A DNA stretch of 16,687 bases from Roseburia sp. CAG:303 (lineage in GTDB: Bacteria > Bacillota > Clostridia > Lachnospirales > Lachnospiraceae). Every line of letters begins with the position of its first letter. Within the stretch, counting starts at the first letter, position 1. The DNA lies in contig FR900098.1 in assembly GCA_000437755.1 (NCBI GenBank), positions 2,616-19,302 of the forward strand. Direction: 5' to 3'. Positions 1-6,728 of the stretch are shown here, piece after piece. A model generated the notes under the pieces. The model saw only the letters and a program-made list of their open reading frames with translations, was not told the DNA's origin and ran no database searches. The translations under genes and the position numbers were made by a program.

Positions 1-1008
1 GGAGCGATTGCGGCGGTTGTCACGGGATTTATCATGAAAAAAGTATCCTTTGCCACACAGGGATTTGACACAATCTTTGTGTTTGCCATGGTGCTGCTTG
101 CCTATGCAGTTCCGAGCGAAATCGGCGGAAATGGATATCTGAGTGTATACATATTTGGAATTATTCTCGGAAATATGGAACTGAACCATAAAAAACCGAT
201 GGTAAATTTCTTCGATGGTCTGACCGGACTGATGCAGATGCTGTTATTCTTTTTGCTGGGGCTGTTATCATTTCCGTCCGTACTTCCGCAGGTTTTACTG
301 CCTGCAGTTGCCATCGCCCTGTTCCTTACACTCGTGGCAAGACCGCTTACTGTACTTGCTCTGCTCTCCCCGTTCGGCTGTCCGTTGAAGCAGCAGCTTC
401 TGGTGGCACTGGCAGGACTGAGAGGAGCGGCATCCGTTGTATTTGCAATTATGACGGTCACACATCCGGCAAATATCGAAAATGATCTGTTTCATATAGT
501 ATTCTGTATTGTACTCTTTTCAATTCTCATACAGGGAATGTTCCTTCCGGTTATGGCAAAAAAACTGGATATGATAGATGAAAAAGAAGATGTATTAAAA
601 ACATTTACGGATTATACGGAAGAAGTGCCGGTGCAGTTTATTCAGTTTACCGTTACCCCGGATCACTCCTGGAATGGAAAGCAGGTAAAAGATATCATAC
701 TTCCGCCGGAAACACTTCTGGTCCAGATGCGGCAGGAAGAAGAAATCATTACGCCCGATGGAAATACCATGCTGCAGGCGGGAAATGTCCTGATATTAAG
801 TGCAAAGGCAATGCAGGACGTGGAAGAAGTACATCTGACCGAGCTGACACTGGACAGAGGAAATGAGTGGATTGGAAAAATGGTTTCAGAGATTTGTCCC
901 CGTCCGGGTAAACTGGTCATTATGATTCAGCGTGCAGAAGATATTATTATACCAAATGGAAAAACGATACTGGAAGAATCGGATGTACTTGTTATGAAAG
1001 AAACATGA
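1..1008 (+). CDS. K+/H+ antiporter, CPA1 type with RCK_C-like tail (5' partial)
   Basis: The reading frame is open from base 1, so this is the 3' end of a larger gene; the first in-frame ATG (34) lies inside a membrane helix and is not a credible start. 335 codons are visible. The first ~185 residues are hydrophobic helices separated by short polar loops and include AGLRGAASVVFAI, the hallmark helix of CPA1 sodium(potassium)/proton exchangers (GLRGA...). The last ~140 residues are soluble and hold two similar beta-rich segments (starting near VPVQFIQF and VHLTELTL), each with the 'G.. .. LP....lv.i.R.e..i.P.G.t.l..gDvl' pattern of RCK_C/TrkA_C domains. This architecture fits CvrA/NhaP2-like potassium/proton antiporters, which expel K+ from the cytoplasm. 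RCK_C domains in Firmicutes often bind cyclic di-AMP, but that is only an inference here. The product ends in ..LVMKET with no obvious terminator after it. Confidence 0.85.
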   Translation, partial: GAIAAVVTGFIMKKVSFATQGFDTIFVFAMVLLAYAVPSEIGGNGYLSVYIFGIILGNMELNHKKPMVNFFDGLTGLMQMLLFFLLGLLSFPSVLPQVLLPAVAIALFLTLVARPLTVLALLSPFGCPLKQQLLVALAGLRGAASVVFAIMTVTHPANIENDLFHIVFCIVLFSILIQGMFLPVMAKKLDMIDEKEDVLKTFTDYTEEVPVQFIQFTVTPDHSWNGKQVKDIILPPETLLVQMRQEEEIITPDGNTMLQAGNVLILSAKAMQDVEEVHLTELTLDRGNEWIGKMVSEICPRPGKLVIMIQRAEDIIIPNGKTILEESDVLVMKET

Positions 1009-1026
1009 GGAATGCTTGAATTTTAC

Positions 1027-1055
1027 TTGCAAATGAGAATCATAAGAGATATAAT
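1027..1055 (+). promoter_or_regulatory. sigma-A-type promoter for the chemotaxis/Bce regulator operon
   Basis: TTGCAA (1027-1032) and TATAAT (1050-1055) are separated by exactly 17 bases. The -10 box is perfect and the -35 matches 4 of 6 consensus bases. It lies 52 bases before the start codon of the methyl-accepting chemotaxis gene. No motility sigma-factor (sigma-28) element was seen, so the gene appears to be under the housekeeping sigma factor. Confidence 0.7.
1029..1047 (+). promoter_or_regulatory. possible Fur-like operator inside the promoter spacer
   Basis: The bases around AATGAGAATCAT between the -35 and -10 boxes match the classical 19-bp Fur consensus at 13 of 19 positions, including the inverted core ATGA-GAA-TCAT. 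A repressor bound here would block RNA polymerase. The right arm is weak (AAG in place of TAT), and the consensus is from other phyla, so this is a candidate only. Confidence 0.3.
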
Positions 1056-1106
1056 AAAAAGAGAAGCAGAGATTAAATAAAAATGGACACAAGAGGAGGG
1101 TTTAGA

Positions 1107-2816
1107 ATGTTAAAAAACTTGTCTAAGTTAAAAATTGAAAAGCGATTAAGTAAATCGTTTACATTAGTATCCTTGATTGCCAGTATAGCAGCAGTTATCG
1201 GATTGATTGCGTTGATTATCACAACAACACAGTATTCAAGTGCATTAAAGAATTATGGATTCACACAGGGTGATATTGGAAAGGCACTTGTTACTTTTGC
1301 CGATACCAGAGCGGCTACAAGAGGTATTATTGCTTATCAGCAGAAGGATCTTATTGACAGTACCAAAACTATTCATGATGCTAAGAAACAGAAGTTTCTT
1401 GATTGCATGACAACTGTGGAGGAGACCATGACTTCTGACGAAGAGAAGGCAGCATACCAGGAAGCTGAAACACAGCTTGAGAAATACTGGACACTGGAAG
1501 ATAAGGTCATCAAAGCAGGTGCTACGACGGATGCAGAGAGCAGTATTGAAGCTCAGAAGACGGAATCAGGTGATTTAAATGAGCTTTACGATGAAGTTTA
1601 TGCACAGCTTGCAAAAATCATGGACCTTAAGGTAACGGAAGGTGATGCACTCAGTCAGATGCTTACTATATTGAGTGCAATTATGATTGGACTTATGGCA
1701 ATTGTTATCATAGGAGCATCTGTTGTCGCAAAGACTCTTGGAGCAAAGATTGCAAAGACTATTACAGAACCTCTGACAAAACTTGCAGACAGGTTTACCT
1801 TATTTACACAGGGCGATTTTACTTCTCCATATCCGGAAACAGAGACGCAGGATGAAGTTTCCAACATGGTAGCAGGAGCCAGGAAGATGAGCGAAGATAT
1901 TGGCCTTATATTAAACGATGCTGCTTATCTTATGAATGAAATGGCAAATGGTAATTATGCTGTTCGTACAGAACACACAGAAAGATATATTGGTGAATTC
2001 AGTAAGTTAATTGAGGCAATAAGAGGAATGAACCGTCAGGTGGATTCTACCATCCGTCATATTGAAGAAGCAGCAGAACAGGTATCAGCAGGTTCCGGAA
2101 ACCTTGCAGATGCGGCACAGGCACTGGCAGAAGGTGCAACTGATCAGGCAGCAGCTGTAGAAGAACTTCAGGCAACATTTGCAAATATTACAGAGGGTGT
2201 ACATGTTACGGCAAAGCATGTGGAGGATTCCTATCAGCAGGCGCAGAAATATGCAGACGTTGCTGATAACAGCCATAATGAAATGAACAGCATGATTTCA
2301 GCCATGACAAAGATCAGCGATACATCCAAGAAGATTGAAAGCATTATTTCTGAAATTGAAGATATTGCAAGCCAGACAAACCTGTTATCATTAAATGCAG
2401 CGATTGAGGCAGCAAGAGCAGGAGAAGCAGGAAAAGGATTCGCGGTCGTTGCAGAACAGATTCGAAAACTGGCAGAGCAGAGTGCACAGTCAGCAGTTGA
2501 CACCAGAGAATTAATTGAGAGCTCTATTAATGAAGTAGAAGAAGGAAACAGAATTGCAGACAACGCGGCTGCATCTCTGGAAGAAGTAGTAGCAGGCATT
2601 AAGAATATTGCAGAGGCATCCAAACAGTTAAGTGAAATTTCTGAGAGACAGGCAGAGGCTATGACCCAGGCAGAATCCGGAATCAACCAGATTTCAGAAG
2701 TTGTACAGTCTAATTCCGCAACCGCAGAAGAAACATCGGCTACAAGTGAGGAATTATCTGCCCAGGCAACTACGTTAAGCGATTTGATCGGATATTTTGT
2801 ACTTGCAGAAAAATAG
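1107..2816 (+). CDS. methyl-accepting chemotaxis protein
   Basis: 569-residue transmembrane chemoreceptor. The start at 1107 is chosen because AGGAGG (1093-1098) sits 8 bases upstream; an ATG at 1083 lies before that site. Order of parts: short basic N-terminus, TM1 about residues 18-42, a mostly helical extracytoplasmic domain about 43-185 (size and helical character fit a four-helix-bundle ligand domain), TM2 about 186-208, HAMP about 210-265 with a possible second HAMP-like stretch to ~312, then the long coiled-coil signalling domain. The hairpin tip is highly conserved: IASQTNLLSLNAAIEAARAG followed by KGFAVVAEQIRKLAEQ (about 420-458), the contact site for CheA and CheW. Glu/Gln/Ala-rich methylation helices flank it. 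There is no C-terminal CheR-tethering pentapeptide; the protein ends LIGYFVLAEK. No cheA or cheW is nearby. It is probably co-transcribed with the next gene 41 bases downstream. The ligand is unknown. Confidence 0.93.
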   Translation: MLKNLSKLKIEKRLSKSFTLVSLIASIAAVIGLIALIITTTQYSSALKNYGFTQGDIGKALVTFADTRAATRGIIAYQQKDLIDSTKTIHDAKKQKFLDCMTTVEETMTSDEEKAAYQEAETQLEKYWTLEDKVIKAGATTDAESSIEAQKTESGDLNELYDEVYAQLAKIMDLKVTEGDALSQMLTILSAIMIGLMAIVIIGASVVAKTLGAKIAKTITEPLTKLADRFTLFTQGDFTSPYPETETQDEVSNMVAGARKMSEDIGLILNDAAYLMNEMANGNYAVRTEHTERYIGEFSKLIEAIRGMNRQVDSTIRHIEEAAEQVSAGSGNLADAAQALAEGATDQAAAVEELQATFANITEGVHVTAKHVEDSYQQAQKYADVADNSHNEMNSMISAMTKISDTSKKIESIISEIEDIASQTNLLSLNAAIEAARAGEAGKGFAVVAEQIRKLAEQSAQSAVDTRELIESSINEVEEGNRIADNAAASLEEVVAGIKNIAEASKQLSEISERQAEAMTQAESGINQISEVVQSNSATAEETSATSEELSAQATTLSDLIGYFVLAEK

Positions 2817-2857
2817 AGTTGGTTTTGATTAATTAAGAGAAGATAAGGAGAATAGTT

Positions 2858-4162
2858 ATGTTTAGTCAGTTATTTGGGAGATACTTGGTCGACCAGAAAG
2901 TAATAACAGATGACGAATTAAGAGGGATGATACAGAAGCAGGGTGATGAGAGATTAAAACTCGGAACAATCGCAGTTGCCCAGGGCCTCATGACAGAACA
3001 GCAGGTTGCTGAGGTAAATCATCTTCAGGTACAGATGGATAAGCGTTTTGGAGATATTGCAGTAGAACGCGGATATTTATCCGGAAGTGATGTAGGAAAT
3101 TTGTTATCTAAACAGGGAAATATCTGTATGAAGTTTTTACAGATTCTTTCTGAACAGAAGAAGATTTCACTGGAAGATTGTAACCGGCTGGTAGCTCAAT
3201 TCCAGAAATATTATGGATTTTCAGATGAGGAACTGGAAGCTTTGAAGCAGAATGATTTTGACGAGATAGCACCTGCATTCGTATATGCATCAAAACCGTA
3301 TGTTACAGAGTTATCCGCTTTGGTTATGAGAAATCTGGTTCGTTTTGTTACGGATAATTTTTACATTGGAAAAGTGAAACATGTGGATCGCTTTTTCTAT
3401 AAAAGTATGGTGGCACAGAAACTGGCCGGGGATCATAATATTATTCTTGGATTTGCAGCCGATGAGGACGAAACTGGCATAAGAGAGCTGGCAGAGGGTT
3501 TTGCACAGATTTCTCTGGACGATGATGAGAATGAGATGTACGATGCGATTGGTGAATTTGCGAACATCTGTAACGGATTGCTTGCAACCGATCTCAGTGC
3601 AAGAAATATCAGTGTGGATATGGAACCGCCGGTTACGTATCTGAATCAGTCTACAGAAGGCAGCGGATATGTGATTCCGTTCTATATTAATGATAAAGAG
3701 TTAAAATTATTTATCGCAGTAGACAGTCAGATCCGTCTTGGCGAAGAAGTACATATGTTGGAACTTGAAGTGCGTGAAGGTACGGTGGATCGTGGACATG
3801 GCAATGGTTCTGTTGTCATTGTGGACGATTCGGTACTGATTCGTAAGATGCTTCGTAGTATTGTGGAAGAGATGGGTTATATCGTAGTCGGTGAAGCTGG
3901 AAATGGTGCAGATGCTGTAGAACTGTACAAGAAATGCCAGCCGGATGTCCTGACACTCGATATTACCATGCCGGTTATGGATGGTATCGAAGCATTGAAA
4001 CAGATCATGGACAGCGATGAAGACGCGAAAGTTGTTATGATTACTGCCGCAGGACAGCAGTCCAAGGTAATCCAGGCACTGAAGTTAGGTGCGGCAAAAT
4101 TTGTCATGAAGCCGTTTGACAAAGAAGAGGTGCGCAAGACACTGGAAGAAATGATGAACTAG
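2858..4162 (+). CDS. MshEN-like repeat / CheX-like phosphatase / CheY-like receiver fusion
   Basis: 434 residues; AAGGAG (2845-2850) lies 7 bases before the ATG. Three parts are visible. Residues 5-115 hold four copies of a motif of the form [RK]-[LF]-G-x2-L-V-x2-G...L...Q, starting at residues 5, 34, 63 and 92. Residues ~146-300 resemble CheX, with D229-x3-E233-x2-N236 and a Pro pair at 257-258, close to the D/S-x3-E-x2-N-x22-P signature of CheC/CheX/FliY phosphatases that dephosphorylate CheY. Residues ~317-432 are a complete CheY-type receiver: acidic pair D323/D324, phospho-acceptor D368 (LTLDITMP), T396 and K418 (FVMKPF). There is no DNA-binding output domain. The expected role is modulation of the phosphorelay at the flagellar switch or near the upstream receptor; the N-terminal repeats suggest a cyclic-di-GMP input, which is inferred. 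The stop codon is 1 nt before the next gene's start. Confidence 0.85.
   Translation: MFSQLFGRYLVDQKVITDDELRGMIQKQGDERLKLGTIAVAQGLMTEQQVAEVNHLQVQMDKRFGDIAVERGYLSGSDVGNLLSKQGNICMKFLQILSEQKKISLEDCNRLVAQFQKYYGFSDEELEALKQNDFDEIAPAFVYASKPYVTELSALVMRNLVRFVTDNFYIGKVKHVDRFFYKSMVAQKLAGDHNIILGFAADEDETGIRELAEGFAQISLDDDENEMYDAIGEFANICNGLLATDLSARNISVDMEPPVTYLNQSTEGSGYVIPFYINDKELKLFIAVDSQIRLGEEVHMLELEVREGTVDRGHGNGSVVIVDDSVLIRKMLRSIVEEMGYIVVGEAGNGADAVELYKKCQPDVLTLDITMPVMDGIEALKQIMDSDEDAKVVMITAAGQQSKVIQALKLGAAKFVMKPFDKEEVRKTLEEMMN
2870..3202 (+). repeat. four tandem 29-residue MshEN-like protein repeats
   Basis: Within the fusion protein, repeat units begin at residues 5, 34, 63 and 92, exactly every 29 residues. 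Units 1-3 align without gaps over 24 residues: FGRYLVDQKVI..L..MI..Q, KLGTIAVAQGLM..V..V...Q and RFGDIAVERGYL..V..LL..Q. Unit 4 (KFLQILSEQKKIS...) has lost the Gly and the final Gln and is degenerate. The 24-plus-5 spacing equals that described for the cyclic-di-GMP-binding N-terminal domain of MshE (type II secretion ATPase N-terminal family). The repetition is at protein level; the DNA copies have diverged. Confidence 0.7.
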
Positions 4163-4163
4163 A

Positions 4164-4829
4164 ATGAAAAAAATATTAATCATAGAAGATGATAAGGATT
4201 TGCAGGAAGAACTTTCCTGTCTGCTCGAAAGAAATGGTTATGAGACGGAATGTGTAACAGATTTTGGAAATACATGGAAATCTATGCGGGAAACAGATGC
4301 CGATTTGATTTTGCTGGATCTGACACTTCCAGATACGGATGGACAGACACTGTTAAGGAGATTCCGCAAGGAGTCTTTATTGCCGGTTATCATAATGACC
4401 AGTAAAAATACAGAGATGGATGAAGTATTATGTATGACATATGGTGCGGATGATTTCATTGCAAAGCCTTATAATCCTATGATTCTGCTTTTGCATATGG
4501 AAGCAGTGTTCCGCAGAGCCAGCCGGGAAAATGAAACTATATTGCAATATAAAGAATTACAGCTGGATCTGGATCGGGGCAGTATGCAGGCTGGTTCCGG
4601 TAAAACAGATTTGACCAAAAATGAAAGCAGGATACTGGCATATCTAATCCGGAATCAGGGGAAGATTGTCAGCAGGGATGAATTGATCCGCTATCTCTGG
4701 GAATCTGATGAATTTGTTGATGATAATACACTTACCGTTAATATCACGCGCATCCGGAAAAAACTGGAAGAGTGCGGCATGGAAGAGGTAATAAAAACAA
4801 AAAGAGGGCAGGGATATATTCTGGGATGA
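4164..4829 (+). CDS. OmpR-family response regulator, BceR-like
   Basis: 221 residues. The receiver domain (about 1-117) has acidic E8/D9/D10, phospho-acceptor D52 (LLDLTLP), T79 and K101 (IAKPYN), all intact. The C-terminal winged helix (about 128-221) shows the usual LTKNESRILAYLIRNQGKIV and TVNITRIRKKLEE patterns of OmpR/PhoB effectors. The ATG is 1 base after the stop of the preceding gene and has no strong Shine-Dalgarno of its own, so translational coupling is likely. It overlaps the following kinase gene by ATGA. Together with that kinase and the ABC transporter downstream it forms a Bce-type peptide-antibiotic sensing and resistance module. Its predicted target is the TTACA-N4-TGTAA site ahead of the transporter genes. 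Confidence 0.9.
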   Translation: MKKILIIEDDKDLQEELSCLLERNGYETECVTDFGNTWKSMRETDADLILLDLTLPDTDGQTLLRRFRKESLLPVIIMTSKNTEMDEVLCMTYGADDFIAKPYNPMILLLHMEAVFRRASRENETILQYKELQLDLDRGSMQAGSGKTDLTKNESRILAYLIRNQGKIVSRDELIRYLWESDEFVDDNTLTVNITRIRKKLEECGMEEVIKTKRGQGYILG

Positions 4830-5842
4830 CAGGGAAAACTTTTTTAAAAGAAAAACGGATAAGTATATGCAGTTTTATTGTATTTATTCTGGCAGTTATT
4901 TTTCTTGGACTGTTATTCCAGGCATTATATGCCTATATCGTTATTGTCGTTTTTCTTGCCTGTACCGGTTTTCTGCTCAGTCTTGGAATGGAATATTACC
5001 GCAAGAAAGCATTTTATCAGGATTTGGAAGCGAAGCTGCAGCAGCTTGATAAAAAATATCTGATTGCGGAGATGATGGAATGCCCGGAGTTTCTGGAAGG
5101 AAAAATCCTTTATGAAACATTGTATGAAACCGATAAATCCATGAATGAACGGATAAATGAGATGGAAGATAACGTCCGTGAGTTCAAAGAGTATATCGAG
5201 ATGTGGATTCATCAGATCAAACTGCCTATCGCAGGACTTACGCTGATGAATTATAATAAAAATTATGATGAAGAGAAGCAGCGGGTACAGCTGCACCGGC
5301 TGAATCATTATGTGGAACAGATTCTGTTTTTTGCCAGGGCGGATGCACCGCAGAAGGATTATCTGCTAAAGAAAACAAGACTGGAAGATATTGTGAATAA
5401 AGCAGTTGTGGAAAATAAAGACCTGCTGATTGACAATAAATTCCAGATAAGGAAGCAGGGGCTGGATGCTGAGGTATATACGGATTCCAAATGGATGATA
5501 TTTATGCTGGGACAGGTAATTCATAACAGCATAAAATATAAGAAGGAACAGCCGTATCTTCTGTTTCAGGCAGAGCAGGATGATGCAGTGATACGTCTTA
5601 CGGTGGAAGACCACGGAGTCGGGATTCCGGAGTCGGATATTGGACGCATCTTTGACAAGACCTTTACCGGTGAAAACGGAAGAAAGCATGATTATGCAAC
5701 TGGTATGGGATTGTTTATCTGTAAAAAGCTATGCAATAAAATGGGACATAAAATCTATGCAGAATCAGAACAGGGCGAATACACCAGAATCTGTTTTGAA
5801 TTCGGTAAAAATCCTTATTATGATACCAGAATACAAAGATAA
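4826..5842 (+). CDS. BceS-like intramembrane-sensing histidine kinase
   Basis: 338 residues from the ATG that overlaps the regulator's TGA (ATGA, 4826-4829); an in-frame ATG at 4772 lies inside the regulator gene and is less likely. Two hydrophobic helices (about 12-32 and 35-55) are joined by only a few residues, so there is no extracellular sensor domain, which is the trademark of BceS-type kinases that rely on the partner transporter to detect the peptide. A linker helix leads to the phospho-acceptor H129 in WIHQIKLPIAG, typical of this subfamily. The ATPase domain has the N box (VIHNSIKY, N234), the G1 box DHGVGIP (262-268) and the G2 box ATGMGLFICKKL (291-302). It is expected to phosphorylate the adjacent regulator in response to flux through the BceAB-like transporter. 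Confidence 0.9.
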   Translation: MTGKTFLKEKRISICSFIVFILAVIFLGLLFQALYAYIVIVVFLACTGFLLSLGMEYYRKKAFYQDLEAKLQQLDKKYLIAEMMECPEFLEGKILYETLYETDKSMNERINEMEDNVREFKEYIEMWIHQIKLPIAGLTLMNYNKNYDEEKQRVQLHRLNHYVEQILFFARADAPQKDYLLKKTRLEDIVNKAVVENKDLLIDNKFQIRKQGLDAEVYTDSKWMIFMLGQVIHNSIKYKKEQPYLLFQAEQDDAVIRLTVEDHGVGIPESDIGRIFDKTFTGENGRKHDYATGMGLFICKKLCNKMGHKIYAESEQGEYTRICFEFGKNPYYDTRIQR

Positions 5843-5848
5843 AACTTC

Positions 5849-5883
5849 AGGCTTACAAAACTGTAAGGTTTTGTAAGCTTTTT
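5849..5883 (+). terminator. rho-independent terminator-like hairpin after the kinase gene
   Basis: GCTTACAAAA (5851-5860) pairs perfectly with TTTTGTAAGC (5869-5878) around an 8-base loop, extendable by two weaker pairs, and is followed by a T run (5879-5883). It begins 8 bases after the kinase stop codon. The stem is AT-rich, so it may terminate only partly. It overlaps the predicted operator for the transporter genes. Confidence 0.6.
5853..5866 (+). promoter_or_regulatory. BceR-type operator upstream of the ABC transporter
   Basis: TTACA-AAAC-TGTAA is an exact match to the TNACA-N4-TGTAA inverted repeat known for BceR-like regulators. A further TGTAA half-site follows at 5872-5876. It lies 95 bases before the transporter start, between the bceRS-like and bceAB-like gene pairs, where the regulated promoter of such modules is normally found. 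The binding regulator is presumably the one at 4164-4829. Confidence 0.7.
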
Positions 5884-5896
5884 CTATGGAAGAAAA

Positions 5897-5923
5897 CTGA
5901 CAGATACAGTATCATCTTATTAG
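5897..5923 (+). promoter_or_regulatory. candidate promoter for the BceAB-like genes
   Basis: CTGACA (5897-5902) and TATTAG (5918-5923) are separated by 15 bases; an alternative -10 is TATCAT (5910-5915). Neither arrangement is good, which would fit a promoter that depends on the activator bound at the operator just upstream. The exact elements cannot be decided by eye. Confidence 0.35.
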
Positions 5924-5960
5924 AAATTGAAAAGAAATTGTATCAGAAAGGAAAGAGATT

Positions 5961-6728
5961 ATGGATACTGTATTAAGCATTGAAAATATTGAAAAGTATT
6001 ATGGAAACAAATCGAATCTGACGAAAGCCCTGGATCGTATCTCACTGGAGGTAGAAAAAGGAGAATTTGTCGGTATCATGGGAGCGAGTGGTTCTGGAAA
6101 AACAACCCTGTTAAACTGTATTGCAACCATCGACCGGGTAACTTCCGGACATATCTATGTCGGCGGAGAGGACATTACAAAATTAAAAGGCAATGCATTG
6201 AATACATTCCGACGCGAGCAGCTAGGCTTTATTTTCCAGGATTTTAATCTGCTTGACACACTGACCGCATATGAAAATATTGCACTGGCACTGTCGATTC
6301 AGAATGTAAAGCCTGGGGATATCTCGGAGCGTGTCATGAGCATGGCTGGCCATTTGGGGATTGTTGAGGTAATGAATAAATATCCGTATCAGATGAGCGG
6401 CGGCCAGAAACAGCGTGTGGCAAGTGCAAGGGCATTGATTACAAATCCGAAGCTGGTTCTTGCGGATGAGCCGACGGGGGCATTGGATTCAAAGGCGGCA
6501 AGGCATCTTCTGGAAAGTCTGAAGGACATGAATGAGAGTGCAAAGGCTACGATTCTGATGGTTACACATGATGCATTTACGGCGAGTTATGCGTCAAGAG
6601 TAGTATTTATCAAGGATGGCCAGATTTTCAATGAAATCCGGAGAGGTCAGGATGACAGAAAGACATTTTTTAACAAGATTATCGATGTAGTAACGATGTT
6701 GGGAGGGGATTTGAATGATGCTCTTTAA
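5961..6728 (+). CDS. ABC transporter ATP-binding protein, BceA-like
   Basis: 255 residues; AAAGGA about 8 bases upstream supports this ATG. All ABC motifs are present: Walker A GASGSGKTT (41-49), Q-loop Q93 in FIFQDFNLL, signature MSGGQKQR (145-152), Walker B LVLADEPTGALD (165-176) and switch His H203. The ADEPTGALDS sequence and length place it in the MacB/LolD/BceA group. It should energise the BceB-like permease encoded next, with which it overlaps by 14 bases. Bce transporters protect against peptide antibiotics that bind cell-wall lipid intermediates (bacitracin, lantibiotics, defensins) and also form the sensory complex with the kinase. The actual substrate cannot be read from the sequence. 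Confidence 0.92.
   Translation: MDTVLSIENIEKYYGNKSNLTKALDRISLEVEKGEFVGIMGASGSGKTTLLNCIATIDRVTSGHIYVGGEDITKLKGNALNTFRREQLGFIFQDFNLLDTLTAYENIALALSIQNVKPGDISERVMSMAGHLGIVEVMNKYPYQMSGGQKQRVASARALITNPKLVLADEPTGALDSKAARHLLESLKDMNESAKATILMVTHDAFTASYASRVVFIKDGQIFNEIRRGQDDRKTFFNKIIDVVTMLGGDLNDAL

Noticed and set aside
2234..2686. 150-codon open frame on the minus strand within the chemoreceptor gene
   Set aside because: It is the antisense of the highly conserved signalling domain, rich in Ser/Ala/Ile as expected for a shadow frame, with no ribosome binding site or recognisable protein.
4772..4825. Upstream start for the BceS-like kinase
   Set aside because: The extra 18 residues are basic and fall inside the regulator's DNA-binding domain; the ATGA overlap start at 4826 is the typical arrangement.
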